A stretch of 17,840 nt of DNA from Planctomycetes bacterium GWF2_50_10 (lineage in GTDB: Bacteria > Planctomycetota > Phycisphaerae > Sedimentisphaerales > GWF2-50-10): the NCBI GenBank assembly GCA_001824635.1, contig MHYB01000052.1:1514-19353 (forward strand), in the 5' to 3' direction. The notes below the pieces were generated by a model, which searched no databases, had not been told where the DNA came from, and saw only the letters and a list, made by a program, of their open reading frames with translations. Shown here in pieces: positions 6,511 through 13,334 of the stretch. A program made the translations under genes and the position numbers. The stretch's first letter is position 1; the number at the start of each line of letters is the position of its first letter.

Positions 6511-6539
6511 TTGGCGTGGGCCGTTTCTGATGCTATAAT
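6511..6539 (+). promoter_or_regulatory. Sigma-70-type promoter for the HAF-repeat gene
   Basis: TTGGCG (6511-6516) and a perfect -10 TATAAT (6534-6539) are spaced by 17 bases, with TGC directly before the -10 (extended -10). Transcription from about 6546 would give an untranslated leader of about 134 bases before the ATG at 6680. Confidence 0.6.
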
Positions 6540-6575
6540 TTAATTACAGAAACACTTGGTTTGGGGGATAATACC

Positions 6576-6617
6576 ATGACCTTATACATACACAATTTGC
6601 CGCTGCTTCCGCTTTAA
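6576..6617 (+). other. Possible 13-codon leader ORF with downstream alternative hairpins
   Basis: Within the long leader, GGGGGA (6563-6568) stands 7 bases before an ATG that opens MTLYIHNLPLLPL and a TAA stop at 6615-6617. Directly after it AAACGG-8-CCGTTT can form a stem that overlaps, and would exclude, CGCC-GTTT-GGCG. A T run follows at about 6660-6666. This could be a leader-peptide arrangement, but the chance of a short ORF by accident is high. Confidence 0.25.
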
Positions 6618-6679
6618 AACGGACATCTCGCCGTTTGGCGATATCAGTTGTACTTTCCTTTTTTTGCCTTGGGGGTTCT

Positions 6680-8152
6680 ATGAAAACTTTTTATTTATTA
6701 TGTATTTTTGCGCTGGCATCCTCGGCGGCCTTAGGCCTGCCCAAGTATACCTTTACAGACCTGGGGACACTTGGCGGCGAAAATTCGTATGCCTATGCCA
6801 TCAACAATAACGGTCAGGTCATCGGCCGTGCCGATAACATCGACGGGCAGCGCCGCGCTGTTCTATTCGATTCTACCGGCAATGTCGCGAACATCGACCT
6901 GGGCACCCTGCCCGCCGGCAATGGCGACAGCTGGGCCTATGCGATCAACAACATTGGCCAAATCGTCGGCCTTGATTACGATGAATACGGCACGGAACGC
7001 GCCATATTCTTCGATGCCACAGGCCAGGGCAACAACATCGCCCTTGGCTCACTTGGCGGCGGTACCGGCGGAGCACAGGCCATCAGCGACACCGGCGTCA
7101 TCGTCGGCTGGTCGGCGACAACACCCGATGAGTATTTCTACAGTAACTGGCATGCAACAAGGTTTGATTCAACAGGCTCAGGACTGAACATAGACCTTGA
7201 TAAGACCGACTGCTACCTCAGTGTCGCACGCTGCGTGAATAAAGCCGGCATTATCGCCGGAAACAGCGAAGAAACAGCTATGATCTATGACCTGATCGGC
7301 TCTGGTAACAACGTAGATATCGGCTCGCAGCTCACCGGTGATTTCACAACGGTTCTCGCTATCAATGACAAGGGCCAGATGGTCGGTTACGGCAACACAC
7401 AGCCCGGCTATTACCATCATGCTATGCTCTTTACAGCCAACGGCTCGGTTACCGCGATCGATCTTGGCGGCATAGGCGGCACACGCAGTTACGCAACATC
7501 AATTAACGTTGCCGGCGAGATCGTCGGCTATGCCCGCACCGCCTCAGGTACATATCATGCCACATGGTATGACCCTAACGGTTCCGGCAATAATATTGAC
7601 CTCAATACGATTATAGACCCCAACCTCGGCTGGGAACTTAACGCCGCATACATTAATGACAAGGGCCAGATCTGCGGATACGGCAGAACGCCCGCGGGCG
7701 CTACGCATGCCTATCTTCTTACGCCTCCTGTAGTGGTTGAAGAAGTCCAGCCCGAACTCGTTACAGCCAGGGTCAACTATATGCCCAGGGTGATCAACAC
7801 CGCCGTGAAAACAAAATGGATCATGGCGAATGTGCAGTTGCCTACCGGATGCAAAGTAAGTGATGTAAATACAGCCAGTTTGAGGATCGGCGGAAAAATC
7901 AAACCTGACTGGACATACTTCTCGAAGAATTCACGCGTAGGACTGGCAAGGTTCACAACAGCTTCGATATCCCAACTTGCAAAGCCCGGCGTTTATGAAC
8001 TGGAACTGACCGGTCAAATGAAAGACGGCAAAACGATCTTCACCGCCAAACAGAACGTAACTGTGCACAAGCCTGTTGTCAAGAAGCCTGTTGTCGTTGT
8101 CAAAAAACCTGTTGCCAAGGCGCCTGCCAAAAAAGTTGCAGCTAAAAAATAA
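6680..8152 (+). CDS. Secreted HAF-repeat (TIGR02913-like) protein with C-terminal beta domain and Lys-rich tail
   Basis: A 490-residue exported protein. The ATG at 6680 is preferred over a TTG 15 codons earlier because it directly begins a signal peptide (MKTFYLLCIFALASSAALG) and follows GGGGG at 5-9 bases. About six to seven imperfect repeats of roughly 45-50 residues follow, each with a core such as DLGTLGGENSYAYAIN or IVGYA/VIGRA/QICGYG and an 'FD.TG.G.NIDLG' strand. This is the pattern of the extracellular HAF family, probably a beta-propeller-like fold. A C-terminal domain (about residues 345-460) contains ARVNYMPRVINTAV, MANVQLPTG and DVNTASLRIGGKI. Its 'INT...v.LP.g..v.d....SlrigG.I.P' form resembles planctomycete secreted beta-sandwich domains. 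The last 25 residues are a KKPVV/AKAPAKK repeat, perhaps binding polyanions or cell wall. The gene is monocistronic with its own promoter and terminator. Its role is unknown. Confidence 0.85.
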   Translation: MKTFYLLCIFALASSAALGLPKYTFTDLGTLGGENSYAYAINNNGQVIGRADNIDGQRRAVLFDSTGNVANIDLGTLPAGNGDSWAYAINNIGQIVGLDYDEYGTERAIFFDATGQGNNIALGSLGGGTGGAQAISDTGVIVGWSATTPDEYFYSNWHATRFDSTGSGLNIDLDKTDCYLSVARCVNKAGIIAGNSEETAMIYDLIGSGNNVDIGSQLTGDFTTVLAINDKGQMVGYGNTQPGYYHHAMLFTANGSVTAIDLGGIGGTRSYATSINVAGEIVGYARTASGTYHATWYDPNGSGNNIDLNTIIDPNLGWELNAAYINDKGQICGYGRTPAGATHAYLLTPPVVVEEVQPELVTARVNYMPRVINTAVKTKWIMANVQLPTGCKVSDVNTASLRIGGKIKPDWTYFSKNSRVGLARFTTASISQLAKPGVYELELTGQMKDGKTIFTAKQNVTVHKPVVKKPVVVVKKPVAKAPAKKVAAKK

Positions 8153-8181
8153 ATAAGTTGTTTCTACCCCCAGTAGATTCA

Positions 8182-8223
8182 GGGGCCTCAGGTGTGATGG
8201 ACATCTGGGCCCCGCTTTTTTTT
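8182..8223 (+). terminator. Intrinsic terminator of the HAF-repeat gene
   Basis: GGGGCC(T)CAG pairs with CTGGGCCCC around a loop that can itself pair further (AGGTGT with ACATCT). The stem is followed by GC and eight T residues (8216-8223). It is a strong one-directional terminator; on the opposite strand no T run follows. Confidence 0.85.
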
Positions 8224-8233
8224 GCGCAGTCGG

Positions 8234-9124
8234 CTACAGACTAGTCAGTTCTTCTTTCACCAGATTGGTTATCGCGATATACTGCTCGGCTTCAAGCTGC
8301 TCAGGTCTGAGATGGCCGTCAATCATCGCTGCCGCAAAAATAGCTTCCCAGTTTTGTATCTTCTCCAAATGTCCCTGAGCGAATTTTACGCAAGCCTTGA
8401 GCATCTTGCGCCTGTGTGACATGAATAATCCCACAACCTCGCGAAACAGCGACATATCAGATATACGGCCCGCTTTGGCTGGATCATAAACAAATTCCAC
8501 CATAGCCGAATCCACCCCAGGCCTGGGCCAAAAGACGCTTGGCCCCAGCTTTCTGAAAGCATGAGCACGACCGGTCGCAGACATGAAAATGCCAAGTATG
8601 CCGTAATCCCCCGAGCCAGGCACAGCCACCATTCTGTGACCAACTTCCTTTTGCACAGTTACATACATCGCATCGGCGATAACTGGCCCGATTATTAAAT
8701 TAAGCATGATCGATGCCGCGGCATTATATGGCAAATTAGCGACAAGCAAAAGCCGCCCATTCAGTTCTTGTCTGGCCTGAGTTATTGCCTCAACCAGTTC
8801 ACGATTGAGTTCGCTCTTTTTCTCAAGGGCATCGCCTACGATCATTTTTACGTTTGCAAACCCCGCAAGCTGTTTCGTCGCCACTTTCGCCAGCGTCTTG
8901 TCAAGCTCCACACATATCACCCGGCCCGCGAGCTTGGCGGTTTCTTCGGTGAGCGATCCCGTTCCCGGGCCAACTTCTATCACAATATCATTCGAATGGA
9001 TATCAGCCTGCTCCACGAGCAGCGTGATCAGATTAAGATCGATAAGGAAATTCTGTCCCAACGCCTTTTTCGGATTTGTCCCGGCCGAAGCCAGTAATTC
9101 TTCAACTTGTGCCTTTGTCTGCAT
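8234..9124 (-). CDS. rsmA: 16S rRNA (adenine1518-N6/adenine1519-N6) dimethyltransferase
   Basis: A 296-residue SAM-dependent enzyme (KsgA/RsmA) that dimethylates two adjacent adenines in the 3'-terminal hairpin of 16S rRNA during small-subunit maturation. It shows KKALGQNFL (19-27), the SAM motif EVGPGTGSLT (50-59), the acidic VELDK motif and the catalytic NLPYN (130-134), followed by the C-terminal domain with FWPRPGVDSAMV and FMSHRRKML. I choose the ATG at 9124 (MQTKAQVEELL), preceded by GGGGA, over an upstream start at 9202 that would overlap pdxA and add 26 unrelated residues. It lies 13 bases after pdxA, giving the ribE-pdxA-rsmA operon; pdxA-rsmA adjacency is also known in Gammaproteobacteria. 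Confidence 0.95.
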   Translation of the reverse strand: MQTKAQVEELLASAGTNPKKALGQNFLIDLNLITLLVEQADIHSNDIVIEVGPGTGSLTEETAKLAGRVICVELDKTLAKVATKQLAGFANVKMIVGDALEKKSELNRELVEAITQARQELNGRLLLVANLPYNAAASIMLNLIIGPVIADAMYVTVQKEVGHRMVAVPGSGDYGILGIFMSATGRAHAFRKLGPSVFWPRPGVDSAMVEFVYDPAKAGRISDMSLFREVVGLFMSHRRKMLKACVKFAQGHLEKIQNWEAIFAAAMIDGHLRPEQLEAEQYIAITNLVKEELTSL

Positions 9125-9137
9125 TATCTTCCCCGGT

Positions 9138-10202
9138 CTACTGACCGCCTGATTTTCTGTACCATCTCGACCGCTGGGCTTTGCGTATCTTTGCCATGTC
9201 AACGGCTAGCTTTATAGCCTCTTTCATGCTCGCGGCATTAGCCACTCCCTTGCCTGCGATATCAAATGCTGTCCCATGCGCCGGAGACGTGCGGATTATT
9301 TTAAGCCCTATCGTCACATTAACCGCCTCATCCCACGCCACCAGCTTCACCGGTATCATCGCCTGGTCATGATACATCGCGACCACACCATCAAACTCCC
9401 CCTTCATCGCCCGCACGAAAATTGTATCAGCCGGATAAGGCCCCGTTACATTTATCCCGCCCTGCTGTGCCATCGTTATCGCCGGCGTAATGATCCTGGC
9501 CTCTTCATCACCGAACTGCCCTTCCTCACCGGCGTGCGGATTCAGCGCCGCCACCCCGATGTGAGGCTTTTCTATTCCGAAAAATTCTTTAAGCGCATCA
9601 TTGAGCAGATCTATCGGTTCGAATACTCTGCCTATTGTAAACTTGTTGCGCACATCGAACAGCGCGTCATGTATAGTCGCAAGCGCTATCTTGAGCGGCC
9701 CAGCTACGAACATCATCGCACGCCTGGGAGCTTTGCATTTTTCGCCAAGCAGTTCCGTATGCCCCGGCCATGGTGCATCGGCCATTTTCCAGCTCACCTT
9801 GCTTATCGGAGCAGTTACTATTCCATCGATTATCCCATCTTTTGCAGCCTCGATAGCATCAATGCAGAACCGTACCGACGCCTCACCGCTCATCCTGCTT
9901 GGCCCTTTTAGATATGCCGGCACAGAATAATCATCATAATCCGCCACCATCACGTTATGCGGGTAATCCCTGCTTAGTTTTTCGTGCTGATGCCTGCCCC
10001 AGAACGGCTCGATCTCATTTTGGTCTGCGGCATAGACAAGTTGCTCGTTCATGCCGAAGATAATAAATTTCGCATCTCGCCTCACCAGCGGGTCGGATAG
10101 TGCCTTAATGACTATCTCCGGCCCGATCCCGGCCGGATCGCCCATGGTCACCCCAATAACGATCTTGTTGTCGTAAATGTGATGGCTGAATTTGTCCATC
10201 AT
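9138..10202 (-). CDS. pdxA: 4-hydroxythreonine-4-phosphate dehydrogenase
   Basis: A 354-residue NAD-dependent enzyme of the DXP-dependent pyridoxal phosphate pathway. It oxidises 4-phosphohydroxythreonine, and the product decarboxylates and condenses with deoxyxylulose phosphate through PdxJ. GDPAGIGPE lies at 21-29, GHTE at 147-150 and the three metal-binding histidines are in ATIH (178), NPHAGE (223) and YHDQAM (278). The SPAHGTAFDIAG motif is intact and length is slightly above the usual 330. The ATG at 10202 overlaps the ribE stop as ATGA, which implies translational coupling. A second in-frame ATG is the next codon. Confidence 0.95.
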   Translation of the reverse strand: MMDKFSHHIYDNKIVIGVTMGDPAGIGPEIVIKALSDPLVRRDAKFIIFGMNEQLVYAADQNEIEPFWGRHQHEKLSRDYPHNVMVADYDDYSVPAYLKGPSRMSGEASVRFCIDAIEAAKDGIIDGIVTAPISKVSWKMADAPWPGHTELLGEKCKAPRRAMMFVAGPLKIALATIHDALFDVRNKFTIGRVFEPIDLLNDALKEFFGIEKPHIGVAALNPHAGEEGQFGDEEARIITPAITMAQQGGINVTGPYPADTIFVRAMKGEFDGVVAMYHDQAMIPVKLVAWDEAVNVTIGLKIIRTSPAHGTAFDIAGKGVANAASMKEAIKLAVDMAKIRKAQRSRWYRKSGGQ

Positions 10203-10852
10203 ATCCCCATTTGAAGCAGCTGCCCCATCGTAAGCCCGCCATTTTTGGCCTTGCTTTCCTTGCCAAGCATATTAAGCATCTGCTTCCGTATGGATTTTAC
10301 TATTATATCCGTCTCAATATTCACAGCCTGCCCCGTCTTTAGGCCAAAAAGATTTGTATTCGCCCAACTAACCGGTATTACAGCCACACGGAATTGCCCC
10401 TCATCCATAGAAGCGATCGTCAGGCTTATGCCGTCTATTGCCACCGAACCCTTTTCCACCATTTCATTTAGCAGGTCACTGCCTGTCTCGAAAACCACAT
10501 CGTAAAATTCGCCTCTTTGCGTAACTTTCTTAAGCTTGCCTACCCCATCCACATGCCCCAGCACAAAATGGCCCCCAAATCGCCCGCCTGACGCCAGTGC
10601 CCGCTCCAGGTTTACCTTTTGCCCTGCCGCGAATCCCGAAATTGTTGTCCGTTCCACCGTTTCCGGGCTAACGTCAAAATGCACCAGCGAACTTTCGACC
10701 TTTGAAACAGTCAGGCACACACCGTTTACGCTTATGCTCTCCCCGACCGCCGGATCCCACTGCGCACCCGGGGCTACCGCAAGAACCATACCGCCGCCGG
10801 CTCGCCTTACCGACCGCACAACACCAACAGTTTCGATCAACCCTGTAAACAT
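10199..10852 (-). CDS. ribE: Riboflavin synthase alpha subunit
   Basis: A 217-residue enzyme that dismutates two 6,7-dimethyl-8-ribityllumazine molecules to riboflavin and 5-amino-6-ribitylamino-uracil. It has two lumazine-binding barrels. The first opens with MFTGLIE and contains SVNGVCLTV (41-49), HFDVSPET (58-65) and NLERAL (81-86). The second contains GGHFVLGHVDG (93-103), SVAIDGISLT (136-145) and NTNLFGLKTGQAVNIE. A C-terminal helix of about 25 residues follows. It is first gene of the ribE-pdxA-rsmA unit. The ribosome site is a modest GAGAGAG. The leader is too short to hold an FMN riboswitch. Other rib genes are not in the window. Confidence 0.95.
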   Translation of the reverse strand: MFTGLIETVGVVRSVRRAGGGMVLAVAPGAQWDPAVGESISVNGVCLTVSKVESSLVHFDVSPETVERTTISGFAAGQKVNLERALASGGRFGGHFVLGHVDGVGKLKKVTQRGEFYDVVFETGSDLLNEMVEKGSVAIDGISLTIASMDEGQFRVAVIPVSWANTNLFGLKTGQAVNIETDIIVKSIRKQMLNMLGKESKAKNGGLTMGQLLQMGI

Positions 10853-10860
10853 AACTCTCT

Positions 10861-10882
10861 CACTTATCTCAATTTATAAGTG
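10861..10882 (-). promoter_or_regulatory. 7-bp inverted repeat just upstream of ribE (operator or mRNA hairpin)
   Basis: CACTTAT (10861-10867) and ATAAGTG (10876-10882) are perfect inverted repeats with an 8-base spacer, placed directly before the GAGAGAG ribosome site of ribE in a divergent intergenic region. In the mRNA it would be a hairpin next to the ribosome site; in DNA it could be an operator. AT content makes a chance occurrence plausible. Confidence 0.3.
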
Positions 10883-10943
10883 TTACTGTAATTTTCAGTA
10901 CTATATCACCAAAAAGCTCGTTTTGCATTTATATTTTACGGCC

Positions 10944-10972
10944 TTGTACAAACCCCGTAATCCCGCTATATT
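10944..10972 (+). promoter_or_regulatory. Promoter for the small lipoprotein gene
   Basis: TTGTAC (10944-10949) and TATATT (10967-10972) are spaced by 17 bases. Transcription would begin near 10979, 37 bases before the ATG at 11016. Confidence 0.45.
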
Positions 10973-11015
10973 ACCCCTTGTGATCTGTATATTTATTTTT
11001 TTAGGGAGGTTTATT

Positions 11016-11396
11016 ATGGTTAAGTCAATTCTGTCTGTTTCTATCGCGTTGTTTCTGGCCATGGGTCTTGCTGGATGTGGGAAAAAGGCCGACGAAAACA
11101 AACCAATGGAGCAAGTCAAAGCCGAGGCCGAAAAAATGAGTGTCGATGACCTAAAAGCCGTTGCCGAAAAATACAAGGCCGCCATCGAAGAAAAATCCAT
11201 ACAGCTTAAGGAGCAAAGCGCCAAGATCAAGGACGCCGCCTCTGCCATGCTCAAAGGCTCATCTGAAGATATCAGCAAAATCAAGGAAGAAGTTTCAAAA
11301 CTCACCGACTCTGTCAAAGCCTTGACAGACCGCCTCAACGTCTATCTTGAAGAACTCAAGAAAAAGGGCGTCGATATTTCCAGCTTCAAAATATAA
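11016..11396 (+). CDS. Small helical lipoprotein
   Basis: A 126-residue protein with a signal peptide ending in the lipobox L-A-G-C21, so the mature protein is a lipid-anchored chain of about 106 residues. The mature part is highly charged and predicted helical (VKAEAEKMSVDDLKAVAEK, EEVSKLTDSVKALTDRL), probably one or more amphipathic or coiled-coil helices. It contains no other cysteine. The ribosome site AGGGAGG (11003-11009) is excellent, suggesting high expression, and the gene has its own promoter and terminator. By analogy with Lpp-like or stress lipoproteins it may be an envelope spacer, but no named family is recognised. Confidence 0.8.
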   Translation: MVKSILSVSIALFLAMGLAGCGKKADENKPMEQVKAEAEKMSVDDLKAVAEKYKAAIEEKSIQLKEQSAKIKDAASAMLKGSSEDISKIKEEVSKLTDSVKALTDRLNVYLEELKKKGVDISSFKI

Positions 11397-11444
11397 GGTT
11401 CAGCGTTTAAAGATTAGAAATTAGGATTTGAGATTAGAGAAAAA

Positions 11445-11470
11445 CCCCCGACGCCAATCGGGGGTTTTGT
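11445..11470. terminator. Bidirectional intrinsic terminator
   Basis: CCCCCGA (11445-11451), loop CGCCAA, TCGGGGG (11458-11464) form a 7-bp GC-rich stem. It is followed by TTTTGTTTTT on the plus strand and preceded by AAAAA, which is a T run on the minus strand. It sits between two converging genes, the lipoprotein ending at 11396 and the membrane protein ending at 11512, and can serve both. Confidence 0.85.
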
Positions 11471-11511
11471 TTTTATTTCACCCCTGAACCCTGTACGCTA
11501 AACGCTAATCT

Positions 11512-12540
11512 TCACGGTGCAAGGAAATCGTCATCTTCGCTGCAGGGCCTCTCGCATCCCTTGTATGTTTCTGTGCCTCTGATGGTGAAAATATCGTCAT
11601 TCGATGGGCCAACATTGCGAGTTTTGACAAATCTCACAGACCCGTCGCCGCACAATATACTTTGCCCTCGCGCCCTGTGATTAGTGCTGTTGCTCGATTT
11701 TGCCATATCGCAGAGTTTGAGATTCAGTTCGCCGTTGCCAGCCTCAGGAAGCTTTTCAAAAACCGGGTTAAGATCGGATATCAATATCTTTTCGCTTCGC
11801 AGCATCTGCGTAGGATTGACGTTGCACACCACCCTGAAACTGTATGTAACATACTTCCTGGCCGGAAAATCAGACATGGCCTGGGCCTTTGCGGTATCAA
11901 ATTTCAGCGCCTTGCCCCCTGTCCTTGCAGGACACACAAAATCCTGAGGATCTGTATAACCCTGCTTTACAAGCAGCCAAAGATGCCGCGTATTTGAAAC
12001 ATTTTCACTGCCCTGATCGCCGATCTTCCACCATGGTGAATTGGCAGTCGTAGCCACCGTAGGCATTTCCCAGTTATCCGCCGAATATTGATTTATCCCA
12101 TTCGCTACCGAGCCAAGCTGCGCCGCACATTTAGTCTGCCAGTATTTTGACCTGGCATTTTGAAGTGTTGGGAATGTTACACCGGCAACCGCGACTATCA
12201 TAGCCGCCGCAGCAGCCATTTCCACAAAACCACGCCAGAAGCTTTGCCTCGTTGTTACCGGCCTGTTCTGTTCCTGCCGCAAAAGTTCGCTAAGTCTTAC
12301 TTCACTTGCGAGCTTGGCTGTTTTGAGTTTTTCGAGTGTTTGTTGGCTCAGGTGATCGGGACACTGTTCTACGTCGTAATTATTTAGCGGCCCAAGGCTC
12401 TCCTTCAATGCCGCAAGCATCACTGCTGCACGCCCATCCTGTGCAAGCAGTTCTTGTGCCCATTGCTTTTCCTGCTCGTCCGATAAACCAAAGAAATAAT
12501 CTAATACCAACTGTTTTTCTTGAGGCTTTAAAGACTTCAT
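11512..12540 (-). CDS. Membrane protein, probable anti-sigma partner with pilin-like C-terminal domain
   Basis: A 342-residue protein whose ATG at 12540 shares a base with the TGA of the sigma-factor gene (TGATG), so the two are translationally coupled. Residues 1-100 are an acidic/basic helical cytoplasmic part, with DYFFGLSDEQEKQWAQELL, and lack the HxxxCxxC zinc motif of ZAS anti-sigma factors. One membrane helix lies at about 104-124. The C-terminal part has CAAQLGSVANGINQYSADN directly after the helix and NHRARGQSILCGDGSVRF near the end. These resemble the pilin/DUF1559 layout common in planctomycetes with its H-x9-DG tail; here the spacing is H-x10-DG. Known: ECF sigma genes are usually followed by their anti-sigma factor. 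Inferred: this is that factor, with a pilin-derived extracytoplasmic sensor. Confidence 0.7.
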   Translation of the reverse strand: MKSLKPQEKQLVLDYFFGLSDEQEKQWAQELLAQDGRAAVMLAALKESLGPLNNYDVEQCPDHLSQQTLEKLKTAKLASEVRLSELLRQEQNRPVTTRQSFWRGFVEMAAAAAMIVAVAGVTFPTLQNARSKYWQTKCAAQLGSVANGINQYSADNWEMPTVATTANSPWWKIGDQGSENVSNTRHLWLLVKQGYTDPQDFVCPARTGGKALKFDTAKAQAMSDFPARKYVTYSFRVVCNVNPTQMLRSEKILISDLNPVFEKLPEAGNGELNLKLCDMAKSSNSTNHRARGQSILCGDGSVRFVKTRNVGPSNDDIFTIRGTETYKGCERPCSEDDDFLAP

Positions 12541-13151
12541 CACGCTCTCACATTCCCCCTGCTGCCGCTTTTCCATCTTTTTGTAAAATTGACAATGGCA
12601 GTATGCAGCCGGCTTTTAACAGTCCCAATAGGAATACCGAGCATATCAGCCATTTGTTTGTAAGAAAATTGGTCAAAGTACGCCAGGATAAGGATCTCCC
12701 GAAGATTATCCGGCATCGAAGCAATAATTTCGCGTACCCTGGCAGCTGTTTCATCCTTATTTATTTCATCCAAAGGAGTTATATCATACGACGACAACGT
12801 ATTGAGCACATCGTCTATAGAAACTTCGTCCGGTTCAGACATGGTCCCGATGGATGTGGTCGCCTGCCGCTGCTGCTTGCGTAATGCGTCGCGGGCCTTG
12901 TTGGCCGCTATCGTAAACAGCCATGGCCGCAAAGGCCGATCCACGTCGAAACTTTCCCTGCTTGAGTACAACTGTAAGAAAGTTTCCTGAAATGCATCTT
13001 CCACCAGGTCCTGCCTATTTAAAAAACGCCGCAAAAACGCATACAACGCATTCTTGTAACGTTCCACGATCTCCGTGAACGCCGCCTCCTCGCCCGCTAT
13101 GTAACGGGCCAGCAAATCAGCGTCACTTGGTTGTTCTACGTTCGTTGTCAT
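12540..13151 (-). CDS. ECF-type RNA polymerase sigma-70 factor
   Basis: A 203-residue sigma factor. Region 2 spans about residues 20-95 (FTEIVERYKNALYAFLRRF, QDLVEDAFQETFLQLY, RPWLFTIAANKARDALRK). An acidic linker of about 45 residues follows. Region 4 spans 138-190, with the helix-turn-helix FSYKQMADMLGIPIGTVKSRLHTA. Regions 1 and 3 are absent, as expected for the extracytoplasmic function class. It directs RNA polymerase to a dedicated regulon in response to a signal relayed by its partner, here probably the coupled downstream membrane protein. The ATG at 13151 lacks a clear Shine-Dalgarno sequence, so translation may be weak. A TATAAT on the minus strand at about 13202-13207 has no convincing -35. 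Confidence 0.92.
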   Translation of the reverse strand: MTTNVEQPSDADLLARYIAGEEAAFTEIVERYKNALYAFLRRFLNRQDLVEDAFQETFLQLYSSRESFDVDRPLRPWLFTIAANKARDALRKQQRQATTSIGTMSEPDEVSIDDVLNTLSSYDITPLDEINKDETAARVREIIASMPDNLREILILAYFDQFSYKQMADMLGIPIGTVKSRLHTAIVNFTKRWKSGSRGNVRA

Positions 13152-13281
13152 TTAAAGGTTCATACCCGGATTATTAAAGTTTTAGCAATTCCACAATTTC
13201 ATTATAATTTTTTTGCCCGCATATTAAAACCGTAATTTAATTTTTTATCATAGCGTATTACTGGGAAATCCTGCTGCGCAT

Positions 13282-13312
13282 AAAAAAACCCGCGATTCAA
13301 TACCGCGGGTTT
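13282..13312 (-). terminator. Intrinsic terminator of the DUF4056-like lipoprotein gene
   Basis: On the minus strand AAACCCGCG-9-CGCGGGTTT is a 9-bp perfect stem continuing into a run of seven T residues. It lies 23 bases after the stop at 13335 and upstream of the sigma-factor gene, so it isolates the sigma operon from read-through. Confidence 0.85.
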
Positions 13313-13334
13313 AAGCCAATCTGGCCATATACGA

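Noticed and set aside
9125..9202. 26-residue N-terminal extension of RsmA
   Set aside because: It overlaps the end of pdxA and has no similarity to the family; the ATG at 9124 has a ribosome site and gives the normal length.
10853..11015. FMN riboswitch upstream of ribE
   Set aside because: The divergent intergenic region is only 163 bases and shows none of the conserved FMN-aptamer segments.
11399..11510. Segments AGCGTTTA and TAAACGCT flanking the terminator as a mobile-element boundary
   Set aside because: Only 8 bases match, they lie in low-complexity sequence, and nothing but the terminator is between them.
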